Assembly (NCBI GenBank): GCA_030142905.1
Contig: JASJOG010000199.1
Location: forward strand, 421,001 to 485,000
DNA length: 64,000 nt
Direction of reading: 5' to 3'
Origin: Heliopora coerulea
Lineage: Eukaryota; Cnidaria; Anthozoa; Scleralcyonacea; Helioporidae
Below are positions 46,648-58,811 of this stretch, piece after piece (position 1 is the stretch's first letter; each line of letters starts with the position of its first letter). Both the position numbers and the translations under genes were made by a program. The notes beneath the pieces are model-generated. The model made no database searches, was not told the DNA's origin, and saw only the letters and a program-made list of their open reading frames with translations.

Positions 46648-48440
46648 TTTTTGAATTGACTTTAAGTAGTCAATTTGTTTTCAGAAATATATAGTGACGA
46701 TTGACGAAACTTCTAAAATCATTTGCTATATTTTACAATAACTTAAGTGATGACAGCAATGTCGATTAGCGTTTTTACGAATAAGTAATTAAACTTTTGT
46801 ATAGAAAAGCGAAGTCATTACTGTATGCTAAATTGTTTGTAATAGCAGAACAATGTAACTTAGCAAAAGTTACATGAGAAATGTAGATAAACTACATTAC
46901 AATGTCTCATAAGGAATTATTTTTACTGTAAACAGAAGAATCTGTAGTTAGTACTTTTTCAAACTATTTCATCTTAGCCCAGATTTCGTATGCCACTTAG
47001 AATTACTATACTGAACAGTCTACTTTTCAAAAGCATTAAAATTGATTTCTCGTGTTTCTATTTTAGTTTGTGTTGTTGTTGTTGCACGTTTTATCGTTGT
47101 TACGCTCCTTTTTCAGTGAACACCAGTACGGTGGGCTTATTTGCAATGTGGCTAAATTACCAAATACGGAAAGATTTTTTTCTCTAGAAGTCAGAATCTT
47201 AAAGTGCTTGGTTACGAAGGCCAAGAAGTGTAACTGACAATAGGAATTAAAAATTTGTTTTAAAAGCCCGTTTCTCAAGTAGGAGCTTGAAGTTAGCAGT
47301 TCAAAAGTAAAAGTTCTTAGTTGGAAAGTAAAAGTGCGTAGTTCAAAAACTTTGCGCACGTAGTTTACTTAAGAGACGTAGACAGCGGATTCTTTCAAAT
47401 AATGCAGACACAACCTTGTACCCAGGGTCATTTGAACAAATAGGGAACAAATAGCAGTGGTAAAGGCTGAACTATTCGTCCATCTGATTGGTCGAAATCA
47501 TACTGGTATTGAATGTATGACTCCTTGTCATTGGCTACTCAGTACAATACAAGAACAGTAAAGAAGCAGTCTCCAGTCAGAAAAACAATTCAACAGAACG
47601 ATGCCCCGACCTGACTTGAAAAGGTTATACGAGGCAGACGAAATACTTTATGGATTTACAGAAAAGAAAATTGCCATTTTCATTCGATTATAAGAATCTC
47701 GTCAGTAAATCCTGTTTTTGCAGTAGAGAATGGATACGGTTGAAGTTTCTTTTTTATTTTGTTTGACCAGAAGTGTATCTCAAGCCGAAGTTAAGCATTA
47801 ATATGATTTATAAGTTAGACTTGAACTAAAGTACACATCCTCTCATATGAACTTGAAAACCGTTTTATGAAGAGGATCGGGAATATTTTGGATCTGTTGA
47901 CTTGTTTTAATTGTTGAAAAACCTAGAGTTTTGTGTCGGTATTTGAATAATACGTCGGCAACATTTAGAGCTGTTTCAAGTGAAGAGTCAAACGAAACCC
48001 ACGAGAACTTGAAAACGTATACAAACGTCAGAAGCCTTAAATTGACTACAACAAACCCATAAGTTGGTGAATTACGTTGTATTTGCCATTGCTGTGGATT
48101 TGATGATCATAGTAACGCCATCAAGGCAGTTTTGTTTCAAAGACAAGTCTCTTGAACATGCCCTGCCAGAGTGTCTAATTTTTCAGAGGAAAAGCAAAGT
48201 TTCTCTGCGTCTAACTCGTTCCCAATTAATATTCTATTCAAATACCTTTTCATAACCGACTTTACTTAAAAACATTAGAAAATAGGTCAAATTAATGTAA
48301 ACTTCAAGTTTACAGCTTAAAAAGTCTATTGTGAAAATGGACTCTATCCCAATTGAAAAAATAGGTACGCTTTGGCGTACATGCATCTACTGCTTGGTAC
48401 GAAGCACTGACTGAAGTCCGGAGTAATGAAGTGAATTTAA
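46648..48440. other. Downstream region of the Roc-COR gene; weak small frame at 47600
   Basis: Probably 3' UTR then intergenic. A 30-codon frame at 47600-47692 (MPRPDLKRLYEADEILYG...) lies ~50-110 bp below GATTGGTC and CATTGGCT (inverted CCAAT boxes) and could be a promoter-proximal exon, but no splice donor is clear and I would not call it a gene. The text AGTAAAAGT/AGTTC is repeated around 47290-47350. Confidence 0.35.
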
Positions 48441-48666
48441 AGTCTAGTGTCCATCTAATCGCTACGATCACTGTGGTTGCTCAAAAATCAGTTCGACGAT
48501 CGATTAAATGGAAACCAGTCGTTGCCAATGACTATTTTGGTTCAGTGGTGATTCTGGAGATTTTATGGCAACGAGAACCCGATTATCGATCGGTGCGATC
48601 ACTGAGTGTACTTTTCAGCCATCGCAACGATCGTAGCAATCTTAGCGACTATATGGAAACTAGGCT
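48441..48666. mobile_element. MITE, 226 bp, TAA target duplication
   Basis: The left end AGTCTAGTGTCCATCTAATC matches, at most positions, the reverse complement of the right end (AGCCTAGTTTCCATATAGTC), and TAA flanks both ends (48438-48440, 48667-48669). A 3-bp TAA duplication fits PIF/Harbinger. Internal CGATCG words recur. The 109-aa frame that covers it is not a gene. Confidence 0.65.
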
Positions 48667-48669
48667 TAA

Positions 48670-51600
48670 GCCGTTAAAGACTATTGAATACTTGAATTAC
48701 ATTCCCATTGTGACGATTGACCAGGAATCATCTATGTTGAAGAAATCACACAACGAGTGATCGGGAAAAGTCCTAGCTGCCCAGCCCTTGGTATTTGCCG
48801 TTTCATTGGCTCCGATTTGTTCTATTGTTGCTAACTTACTCACTCTTTTCAGTTTGCATGACAGCAAGGTATCTACTGGCGCATGCGCAGTAGGTACAAC
48901 ACGAGCCAAAATATGGCTCATTTTAATTTTGCCTTTACAAGGTCCATTTGTTTCCCACCTTTTTGACGTTCTGCCATTTTGGCGCAACCCCTTACAAAAT
49001 CACCTTCAGTATGAGGTTGGTGTAGACAAACTTGGAACTAGAAATATGTGTATTTATGCAACAAACCCCCGCCCACCCTTCTAGTTGATAATTTTTCATA
49101 ATTGTCAAAAACCCTAAATTTTAACCATTGAAGTTATATTTAAATCGTTGGTCTTCGTATTTACGTTTAAAATTTCCGATTCAGTTTTAAAACTTTTGGT
49201 AAGAATAACCTTCAACTGCTTAAAAACCTAGATCGTTTGCGGGTTTGTGGTATTTCGTGTGGTTTTCCACTTTCGCTTTTCACTTAATTTGTCTTAAAAT
49301 AAGATTTTTTTATTACATGGCCAGAATATCCGTCCTCACAAAAGGAAGCACTCTCATAGGTTTCGGGTCGGATAGCAGCACTTTAGACTGCTCGTGATTG
49401 AAAAACTTTTGGATATTATTTGCTCAAAAAGAATTGAAGAATACAGCATTATCTCGAAGTTGGTTACAAATGTCCAAGAGGTGATATAATAAGGATTTAC
49501 ACTATTCATTTGAGGATATGAGACTTGTGTTACCTAAATGAAACTAAGGGCCGGATTATATGGCCAGTACGGGATAGAATTTGGCACCAGATAGCCTACC
49601 CCAGGATAATTTTTGATTGTGATTATGTGGGGAAAATATTCCGACTGGGCGAGATGAAATTAAGCTTGGCGACAAATTTATGTCGACGACGTTGGCCGAA
49701 GTGTTACCGAAGTAGTCGAAGAGTGCTTTAGTAGTCGATTATGTGGAAGAAAAACGTCTTGGCTAGGTGGGATCCCGTCCTATCAGGGTAACATGAACCA
49801 GCACGAGTTCCTTTACTTGTAGACATTTACCAAAAAGAACCGTCTTAGCGGTCGATCGAAAGAGCTCAGTTGGGCATATTCCATGAAGCGAAGTTTGAAA
49901 TTTGCTCTTTTGAATCATGAAGAGTCCAGTTACCAGTATATGGCCTCCAAAAAAACAAAACTAGACGCAAGCACCAAAAAAGCCATTTCATTCCCCGATC
50001 TTAAATCATTTGCTGGCTTCAATGTGTTCAAATGACGTGAACAACTTCTGAGAGGTCCATACAAGCCAAATAAGAACGAGGTCAATATCCTTCAATCCGG
50101 ACCTCACGTTTCGTCAACAGCATACCATTCCCGTCTTTTGCTCGCGGCATTCTTGAGTGAACCAGAAGGTGATTGCTAGAAAGTATACCTTAAAATAGGG
50201 TTTCGAAGCGAGACTGAGAAAGAATTTTTAAGGAATTGAACCTACGTAAAAGCTTGAAAACATATACCACCTATTCCTAACACTAAACACAACTGTTACG
50301 TGCCGATCAAATGGAAACGCGCACACTCTGAGATCCAGTGCAAATCTAACTTTATTCTTTTTACAAACTCTGTTTTTATCTTTGTTATGTTACTATTTTT
50401 ATATTTTTAATTTCCTCCGAGTAATTAAGTTAAGATAAAGATCACACAAACAGGATACACAGTAATTAACACATTTTACACTCATGTAGACCACTTGTCT
50501 GAAATATTGACAGACATTGAACAGTTACACAACCCTAACACTAAACAATGCAAAAACCAGCAGAACGCCCTGTAATCAGTCTTTAAAGTCTTTTTCTACC
50601 ACCTCGTTCCTAGACTTCTCGCAGAAACCTTATTTTAAAGTATACTTTCTAGCATTCACCTGAAGCAGAAAATGCGGAAATACACAAAATAACTACCTAC
50701 ATACAAACAAGTATACGTACTGCGAAATATTTTTTCCCAAGTCACCAAGCGTGTAAATGGACTCAAGGCATGTCGAGATTAGTACCGTCGCATCCGCCCT
50801 TGATGTGCTGGAAAAGGGGACTATTATGAGGTTAATTTTGAGCATGTAATAAATGTTATAACATAGATGTGACCTAATAACATTTTAATTGGTTGCCATG
50901 AGTGCTCCATTTCACGATCAAACACAGGAAAACCGCAAGAAAACATTAAAAAACCCTCAAAATTTATAAGGAAATTTCTATTAAAATGTGAAGAAATAAC
51001 AAGTTATTTCTTAAATGTATAAAGAAAACAATATTGACGGCTTTCAGTGGAAAGCAGATTTTGAAACGACATTGGGGCTGGACTCTGGTGAGGAAAAAAT
51101 ATTTGGGCCGTTAGTCAACACCCAAAACAGCGAAACCGCTCGACTGAGAAACACTTCGCCTCTATCCAGCGAAGACGTGGATAAAATTTGGGAAAAAAAA
51201 AAAATCGGTGAAAACAGAAAGAACAACCAACTGGTCTCTGTCACATTTAAAGGAAGGAGGAGACCATAGAATTCTTACAGTGCATACAAAAGGTTCAAAC
51301 GACAAACTGTAAAAAGAAAACACAAAACGGAAGCAATTCCAGCGATATATATCAATTTTACGTGGTGTGAACCTCAAAATGTTCTTCAGAAAAGAAATTT
51401 TGTGGCTCAATGTTTTCTACATTTCTGTTAGAATGCAGTAGTAGTCACCTTGAGCTGACCTTGAATGAATTTGAAGTCATTTTGAAGCACTCGGACCTTG
51501 AATGAATTAAATCGGACCTTGAATGAACCTTGAATGATAATTTTTACGTAATTGGACCTTATTGACTTCGATTTTCCACTCAGTAACCTAAGGAAACCAT

Positions 51601-52084
51601 TGAGGATATGTAGAACATATGTAGACTGGTTTTGAGACTATTGGAAGACGGTGCCGGAGTAAGTTTGTGGGGGGGGGGGGGGAGCCTGAGGCACTCTTAG
51701 TATTGCGGGGCCACTTTGATGTACACCCCAACATCACAATAAATTTATTCTATAACAAATGTTTTAAGGATGCTTTGTGAATGGAAACCTAAACGATCAC
51801 CAGAACCATACGTGTAAATTGAGATCATCGATACATTATACCGGGAACGATCGACAGACCAATGTTTTATTTCCGATGAAAGCTGTGTGATGGGTTGATT
51901 CTCAGATACAATCTTTTTAATTTTTGTAAAATGTTAAATTTAGCATAAGAGTCATACACGAGGAATATTTGAGCTATATCTACCACAACTCTGGCAACCG
52001 GCGAAGAGTAACTGGCAACTCAAAATAAATTTCAACCTATATCAAAAAAGTACAAACTCGGCAAGAGAAATTCAATAGACTGAT
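48670..52084. other. No recognisable gene; diverged repeats
   Basis: 49060-49420 and 53455-53700 share wording (CCCAC..., TGTCAAAAA, CTCATAGGT, GATTGAAAA), so they are copies of one interspersed repeat. An 84-codon + frame at 51015-51269 is lysine-rich and unrecognised. A run of 14 G lies at 51669-51682, and GGACCTTGAATGAA repeats lie at 51460-51560. Confidence 0.4.
50164..50664. repeat. Inverted repeat with ~55-bp arms, possible MITE
   Basis: The left arm (from ~50164, containing GCTAGAAAGTATACCTTAAA) pairs with the right arm ending ~50664 (TTTAAAGTATACTTTCTAGC), with ~400 bp between. CCTAACACTAAACA occurs on the same strand at 50276 and 50533. The ends of the element are not sharp. Confidence 0.55.
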
Positions 52085-53040
52085 CGCATAAGCAGCCAGG
52101 TCATACCACAGTACATTAATGACATTGCAGTATCTATGACCTCGATTTGGATCGATTTCTTCCTGGTTTTAGCGGCAGAAAATTCAGTAAGAATTTTATA
52201 CACGTTCAGAGATAGCCAAAACACCAATCTCTGTTGAAAGACTTGTTAAGTTAATCAATCTTTAAGTGAATATGTGCTGTAGATTAGAAAGCTTTGGGAT
52301 ATCAACTATGATCGATCAAGGATCTTCAAGCCCTAATCACAGAAAAATGATTTCTGAGACCAAGACGGGGTATCGAACGACAACACACAGGTCGAACTTG
52401 CACTTGCGTTTACCTCTGAGTCTCGATAGCTCAATGGTTACAGCGTCTCATCGGTCATCAGATAGCTGCGGATTCGTTCCCAGTCCAGAGCTCCAGAATC
52501 GTTTTTCTGAGATCAGTGCTTGACGAACTTTTATTGATAGTCTAACCAACCTTTGTTGGCTATACAGGGGTGCACGATAGCAGTTGGGCAGTCCAAGTTC
52601 CAGAACTTGTGTTGCCTGTGCATCCTCGTCTGCATATGGTCAATGACTTCGTTAATAATGTCTTCTCCATCCGTCGAAACGGTTTCCTGGTTTTGGCCAA
52701 TTTTCGATTCAACTTGTCAAATTTTCATGGTGGCTTAATGCTGAACGCGGGGCGGTGGAATGAGCTGGCTGATTTAGAACTTCCTGCATTCTTCTTGAAT
52801 TCTAAACTACAGAGTTTATACGACCTTCCTCTTCTGTTGTTTGCTATCTTTTCTGCGCTCCACTAGGTTACTCGCGTGCCTGGTGCTTGTGCCTCTCGGG
52901 CTGCTCACGTTTGTAAACAACTCAATTTCACTAAACCGTTTTTATGGTTCTTTCAAACTTTATCGTCTGATTGAATACCTGGTTTTGCAGTACATTGGCG
53001 TTAGTTGCTGTCGATCACGAAGTGCCGTTTCAGAATATTT
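52085..53040 (+). repeat. Dispersed ~0.95 kb repeat, copy A
   Basis: This block matches, in reverse complement, 56290-57225: shared landmarks are TGACATTGCAGTATC, GGATCGATTTCTTCC, the embedded SINE, CATATGG, GTTGTTTGCTAT and GATCACGAAGTGCCGTTTCAG. The two copies differ by substitutions and indels, so the duplication is not recent. Any protein reads in the other orientation (see copy B). Confidence 0.8.
52340..52535 (+). mobile_element. tRNA-derived SINE inside repeat copy A
   Basis: CGATAGCTCAATGGTTACAG at 52425 and GGATTCGTTCCC near 52469 are the degraded A and B boxes; a partial SINE tail in the opposite direction (TTTCTGAGACC) precedes it. The same two-part structure is present in copy B, so the SINEs were in the repeat before it was copied. 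Confidence 0.7.
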
Positions 53041-54014
53041 TAATGTTTATATTATTATTAAAGTTGTTGTAATTGTTATTTATGTTGTAGTTGTCCTTGT
53101 TGTTGTATTTGTTCGTGTTGCTATTATGTTGTGATTACTGTTTTGTGAAAATCCTCCATGTCGGGGGCCCCTTTTATGTTGGGGGGTGCGCTGGAACACG
53201 TGCCGCAAGTGCCCTATTGTTAATCCGACACTGTAGGAAGACTACGATCTGCACTCTGAAAAAAAGTCTTAAATTGCTTTTTCTCCAACATCAGCATTTC
53301 ACAAAGCTGCACGAACTCTAGTAAATATACCTCAGTAAGAATTGAAGGGAATGTGCTGAAATTTTCGACAATTTAACATACCTTATTCTATACAGTGAAT
53401 TAGAGTGAACTTATTCAGTGGAATAGTTAAATAACTAGAAATACTTAACCACAATAAACCCTCGCCCACTCTATTATATTTCTTCAGAATTCGAGTAGGA
53501 TTGATAACTTTTCAAAATTGTCAAAAAGCCTAAAATTTAAGTTTTACATGACAAATCATCTTTACTGTAACTGGGACAGTTAATGCAACTAAAAAAATAA
53601 ATCAAAAATGGTCAGCTTGTTCGTCTTAAAAAGGTAGAATTCTCATAGGTGACCAGACGGATAAAAGCACCATGGACTACTCATCATTGAAAATTTTTTT
53701 TGACATATTTTTAGACATAAAAATAAATTGAAAAATTCTAAATTATTTCAAAATTGATTCCAAATGTCTCAGAGGTACCATCATGAAGATTAGAGAGTAT
53801 TCATTAGGAAGTATGAGACCTATTGTGACGACGATGGAATTAAGGAATTCTGAAACCGACAAAATATACAAAGGAAACATGAACAAATTCAGCAATTTTA
53901 TTGCAAAAAGAAGTTGGAGAAAAACACAAAACACTCAACTGCAAATTTCCTGAATGAAAGACGTGTTTAAACTCTCCGGAGAAGTTTTGACATCCTGAAC
54001 AAAGCAGTTGCTGA
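53041..54014. other. No recognisable gene
   Basis: Contains TTATTATTATTAAAG/TTGTTGT low-complexity sequence (53050-53130) that gives a spurious hydrophobic poly-Val/Ile frame, and a second copy of the repeat seen at 49.1 kb (53455-53700). Confidence 0.4.
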
Positions 54015-54500
54015 TTGAATACGGAAAAAGGAATTTGGGACAAGATGTCTTCGGTAGGGAAGACTGAAGTCGAGAAACTACTTTCGAAACCTGCTCAAAA
54101 CAATGGTTTGCAAGAAAAGTTGACCAACCATTCCGTTAGAAAATCCTCTATTCCAAGGCTTCCCGAATCAGTTGTACTTGTGAACTATGAAACTCAGTTA
54201 AGTGGTTAGTAGAACGTGAAAAGTCTTGATTCATACAAATCAGCATCCATTCAATATCAGCGAAGAATATCGTTTATACTGATTCGCTCAGCAGCTGTCC
54301 GAAGAACAAGTGCTTGACCTCGAGTTCCTATACGGTTTTTTTAGATAATTATCAAGTAAATGGTTACCTGAACGTGAAAGGTCTCGATTCATACAAATCT
54401 GCACAATTTTAGATCAACAAAGACCGTTGTTTACAATGAGTTGCTCACAAGTGTTCGGCTAACAAGTGCCAGCTCGAGTTTCTTCACGCCAAATAATGAA
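54015..54500 (+). pseudogene. Crypton/KIAA1958-like tyrosine recombinase fragment
   Basis: The + frame at 54015-54209 ends LTNHSVRKSSIPRLPES... VNYETQLSG. NHSVRK matches the H-X-X-R catalytic box and QLSG the following conserved box (normally QLSGH) of the tyrosine recombinase domain found in Cryptons and KIAA1958-type domesticated proteins. A stop replaces the His. The protein then continues with NVKSLDSYKSA and SIQYQRRISF to about 54320. A second diverged copy of this last part (NVKGLDSYKSA) follows at 54370-54480, so the 3' end was duplicated. The N-terminal DNA-binding part and the final catalytic Tyr are not seen. Confidence 0.6.
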
Positions 54501-56049
54501 CTATTTCTTTACCACTTGAAGTTAATCTTTTGCAAGACCACAACGATCTTTAAACTTGAAAATGAACGCCTGTATGTATTTAAATATGCAATTTAGCAGT
54601 CTATTCAGATAAGTAGAGTAGAATCACTAAAATAGAATGTAATTCGAAATGGATCCTTAATTTGTAGGATTGGAGAACTGAAAACGGAGTATTCTTTTCT
54701 TTGCTGGATTTCCCGACGCAAACCTACCGACACGGGGGATAAATAGAAGTGTCTGCACACCATAACAAATATGTTCACTGAAGCCCAGGACACTAGTTTT
54801 GCCCCCCCCCCTGAGTATTTTTATACATTATTGTCGAAGTATGGGACCCATAACCAGACTACCTGAAAATAGTTTGAAATTTACTTTGGTGAATTTGTTG
54901 ATTTGCCAAGGAACCGGTTTGATTACACGGTACTCGGTTTTTAAAGTTTTGTTTCTTAAGATTTTGTTGTTTGAAATGTAAGCCACAAAATAAATAATAA
55001 TAATAAAATCTTTATTTAAGGGTCGTTGTGATTTAGCTTTTAACAAACTAATTGTGGACACTATTTAAGATGAAATAAGACGAAATAAAACTTTCACTTT
55101 ATCGAGTGAACGTCTTTGTTTGATGTGCAAAGCAATTCTTTGTTGGATACTGTCTTTAGTCAATATCATTATATCCATTACATTTCGGGTTGAAGTTTGG
55201 GTTGAGAGATCTGACCTCCCGCATGCCAATGACGGCTAGACATGGTCTACACGTTTAGCCGTCCACACGATCACATCCGCTAATTTTTACTAAAAACATT
55301 CTTATTAATTGTCAAACAAGTACATAAAACCCCATTAAGTGTGAATGATGGGGTTTGGCTTTGGAGTTTGGGTAAAATTGTTTATGGCATGACAATGAGG
55401 TTAGACATCCTAGTTTTTTAGATGAAATTGGATAACATAGAAACCTACCCAAAAGCATGCAGTCGCGCCTTGATAGCTTACATAGTAAACTGTCATAATT
55501 AAAACTAGCCGCAATCAAATGTCTTCTGAACATCTGCCAGTAAATTGATTTGTACGAGGCTATCATGAATACAGGGACGTATGCCAGACTAAAATCAACA
55601 AGTATTTTCTGAATCGAGATCCCAATAGGTAGACTGATAAAAATACTTTGCTGTTGTCAAAGCAAACGACAGCGGTGCATTAACAGTGGAGTCCTGTGTT
55701 CACCTCCATCGAAGATCAGGGTAAACATGGAGGTTATTGGTCACATCCCTCAACTCATGTGGGCAACAAAGTTTCTTAAGCGTCCAGCAAACATTGACAA
55801 AACTATCATTAAGGGATAAAGGATGAACAGAGGAGCAAGATATGACTTGCGACTTCTTTGCGTGTAGGAATTTTGAGGAGACCGCTTTTCCTACGACTGG
55901 TTGAGAACTTTAATGTTGGACTTGAAAAAAGAATAACACTTACTCAAAACTAGTGTAGTTTATGAAGATATGCTGGAGTCTGTGCACCGGCTATTTTTAA
56001 ACATTGCCTGATTTCCCTAGTGAGACTTGTAATTTTGCTATCACCATAA
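54501..56049. other. No recognisable gene; possible LINE 3' end
   Basis: A run of 10 C lies at 54802-54811. AATAATAATAATAAAATCTTTATTTAAG at 54994-55020 looks like the reverse of a retroelement 3' end with AATAAA. The minus-strand 84-aa frame at 55312-55566 could be the diverged C-terminus of such an element, but I cannot confirm it. Confidence 0.35.
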
Positions 56050-56129
56050 TAATCTAAAGAAGGAAAAGCTCTTAGATATTGGCGAATAAAGCAAACCTTG
56101 TCCCCTTAAAACAGGGACCTGGTATCTTT

Positions 56130-56291
56130 TGGTACAAATTTTGATGTCCGCGTCCGCTTAATAGAAGTGTCAGCTTGATAAAGGTTATATTTGTATGGTT
56201 AATGTGGGATTCGATTCGGGACTTTGGGAACTGTCGGCTTAATACAGGGTGTCCGCTTAATGGAGGGTCGGTTAATACAGGTTTCACTGTA
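56130..56291. mobile_element. Tigger/pogo-like transposon end
   Basis: GTCCGCTTAATAGAAGTGTC, GTCCGCTTAATGGAGGGTC and GGTTAATACAGGTTTCACTG/TA form the repeated subterminal and terminal sequence of Tigger-type elements, whose ends read CAGTGAAACCTGTA, inserting at TA. Only one end is clear. Confidence 0.5.
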
Positions 56292-57225
56292 TTAAAATAT
56301 CCTGAAACGGCACTTCGTGATCGACAGCAGCTAACACCCTTGCACTACAAAAACATCTATTCAATCACATAAACGGTAGAGTGAAATCGAGTTGTTTACA
56401 AATATGAGCAGTTCAAGGGGCACAAGCACTGAGCACGTGAGTATCCTAATGGAGCGCAGAAGCAATAGCAAACAACAGAGAAAGAAGGACCAGAAGGTCG
56501 TATTAACTCTGTTGTCGAGAAGTCAAGAACAATTCAGGAAGTTCTGAATCAACCAGTTCATCCCACCGATACTAGTTCAACATTAAGCCACGATGACAAT
56601 TTGAAAGAAGTCAAATTGAAAATCGATCAAAACCAGGAGACAATTTCGACAGCTGGAAAAGACGTTAACGAAGCCATTGTCCATATGCAGACGATGATGC
56701 CCAGGCAACACAAGCTCCAAAACTTTGACTTCCCAACTGCTATTATGCACTTCTGTACAGCCAACAAAGATTGGCCAAATTTACTGATAAACGTTCGTCA
56801 AGTCATAACCTCAGAAAAACGATTTCGGAGCCCAAAACAGGGATCGAAACCGTAACCTTCTGATAACCAGTAAAACGCTCTAACCATTGAGCTACCAAAA
56901 TTCAGATGGCAAACGCACGTGCAAGTTCGATGTATGTGTTGCCGTTCGGTCCCTGTCTCTGGCTCAAAGATTGTTTTTCTAAGGTTAGGGTTTGAAGAAT
57001 GTTCATCAATCAGCGATGATTTCCCAAAACTCTCACATCTGCAGAATATATCCACCTAAAGATAGGTTAATTTAACAATTCTTTAAATGGGGATTGATGT
57101 TCTGGCGATCACGGAACGTGTACTAAATTCTCACTGAATTTTCTGCAGTTAAAACAAGGAAGAAATCGATCCAAATCTACGTTATGGATACTGCAATGTC
57201 ATATTAACAAAGTATGACCTAGCTG
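56292..57225 (-). repeat. Dispersed ~0.95 kb repeat, copy B (inverted relative to A)
   Basis: Reverse-complement partner of 52085-53040. On the + strand it contains a short frame (56601-56855) reading KIDQNQETISTAGKDVNEAI and LQNFDFPTAIMHFCTANKDW, interrupted by a SINE at its 3' end. The peptide looks helical and may descend from a coding sequence of the repeat, whose identity I do not know. Confidence 0.75.
56795..56990 (-). mobile_element. tRNA-derived SINE inside repeat copy B
   Basis: On the minus strand: TTGGTAGCTCAATGGTTAGA, then GGTTTCGATCCC, then CTCCGAAATCGTTTTTCTGA, with the partial opposite SINE tail further along as in copy A. Confidence 0.75.
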
Positions 57226-57329
57226 CCTTTGCCATCAACAGTAGCGCATCCACGGAATGGCGCACGCGATGTGTGCCCCCCTTTGAAATCATGTGAACAA
57301 TTATTAAGGTTAACCTAAAACGGACGGAT

Positions 57330-57515
57330 GAATGATCTTCAAGCTCTGTACTCAGAAAATGATTTCTGAGCCCCAGACGAGGATCGAACCCGCAACCTTC
57401 TGATGACCGGTGAGACTCTCTAACCATTGAGCTACCGAGACTCAGATGCTGAGCTAAGGTGCAAGTTCGATATATATGTGCGACCTAAGCGGAAGCCACT
57501 ATATATTAATAATGA
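57330..57515 (-). mobile_element. tRNA-derived SINE, intact-looking copy
   Basis: On the minus strand, CGGTAGCTCAATGGTTAGAG and GCGGGTTCGATCC lie in good tRNA spacing. The flank 57438-57508 (AAGGTGCAAGTTCGATATAT...) matches 38525-38590, so this longer unit is the element consensus, or both derive from one composite. Confidence 0.85.
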
Positions 57516-57921
57516 TGAAGAAATTTGTTAGCACGGATTTTTGCTAGTTTATTCACATTTCCTTCCAAACTCTGGTTTGCCGTCCTACGTTAATATACGA
57601 GCCAGAACGAGTTCTTATACTGCTAACCACTTACCCCTCGCCAGGTGCGAGGATTGTGGTCTGTGTAACGCGAATATTTCTCATGTACGACTTCTATGCT
57701 AAATTTAACATCTTATAAAAAATTAAATAGATTATATCGTAGAGTAAAGTCCATTATACTGTTATGACTTTACAGAAACAGCGATATTCGTGTGTGAATG
57801 ACATTTTGTATTCTTCGATCTTAAACAACTCAACAACTCCCCTCCCCAATCCATGACCGCGACCGAGTTCACGACTGGGTCTGTATACCAATTGTTGCAC
57901 TCTTCCCCTCCAATGGAGTAA

Positions 57922-58811
57922 GGGCCTGTTTATATGATCCCGGAGAACCGGGATGTCTCGGTATACTGGGATATCGACTTGCTTATAAGTTACTGTTACT
58001 TTCGTAGTTGCGTTTATATGGAGACCGGAACGTCCCGGTGTACCGGGATCCCGGATGAAGCAGCCGAGATCCCGAGTAGGCGGGACAAGTTTTTTTCCAT
58101 AAAAACGCGTTATCCCGGTATTCCGGGATAAATTCGACTGAACTGCGCATGCTTGTACTTTGGATATTATATTCAAAATGGCTGACATGTGCTCACGTTC
58201 AGGGTTATCAGAACCACCAAAAAAGGAAACGAAAGGAAACAACTTTCGTTGGGACGAAAGTATGCACGGTGATTTGATCGACTGCCTACGTGAGTACAAA
58301 ATATGATGTGAATATAATGGTATCGATTTTGATGCTGACAAAGTGGCCCAATACCGAGCTGTTCGGTTAGCAATGGCCAAAAAATACGAACATGATATCA
58401 GTCTGTTTGGTCCAGTTTCCGTTACTCCACCTCCTCGTCAGATGCAAGAGCTTAAACAACAGGAAAAAGCAGTGTATGACCTACAATCTAAACAGGAGAA
58501 TAATCTTATTTCGCGTGGTCATAATCGCATTTTGGAAAAGGTAGAATTTACGTCAAGGATTTTCGAAAGCTGTTCTGCCAGGAAGAAGTGGATGTGGTAA
58601 ATTAGTATAGGATCATTATGATTCACTAAAAACATTACAAATCTTCGTTTCTTTGGCTCCATTTTTTCAACTTTCCCGCGCTTTTTACTACCTGGCATGA
58701 AATTCATCCCGGGCAAGCGGGACGGCACTTCATACTCCACGTTAACCCGGGGTGAAATTTATCCCGGTATTCCGGGACATCCCGGTTCACCGGGATCATA
58801 TAAACAGGCCC
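57922..58811 (+). mobile_element. PIF/Harbinger deletion derivative, 890 bp
   Basis: Inverted ends of ~50 bp (GGGCCTGTTTATATGATCCC at 57922 and its complement ending at 58811) are flanked by TAA on both sides, the 3-bp target duplication of PIF/Harbinger. Subterminal CCCGG-containing repeats (for example TCCCGGTATTCCGGGATAA near 58112 and again near 58761) may be binding sites. It retains only the Myb-like gene; there is no DDE transposase. The 208-aa minus-strand frame across it is spurious. Confidence 0.9.
58178..58600 (+). pseudogene. Harbinger Myb/SANT-like accessory protein, one in-frame stop
   Basis: ATG at 58178, TAA at 58598-58600, 140 codons with a TGA at codon 43 (58304-58306). Residues ~20-70 resemble the Myb/SANT-like trihelix of the second Harbinger protein: FRWDESMHGDLIDCLREYK before the stop, and IDFDADKVAQYRAVRLAMA after it. 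In the family this protein binds the element's ends and helps the transposase enter the nucleus. Otherwise the frame is well preserved, so the loss looks recent. Confidence 0.75.

Noticed and set aside
53041..53134. Hydrophobic Val/Ile-rich frame as a membrane protein
   Set aside because: It arises from GTTGTT/ATTATT low-complexity DNA without a conserved start or neighbours.
57754..58380. 208-aa minus-strand protein
   Set aside because: It crosses the Harbinger terminal repeat and runs antisense to the Myb-like frame, which has family-typical residues.
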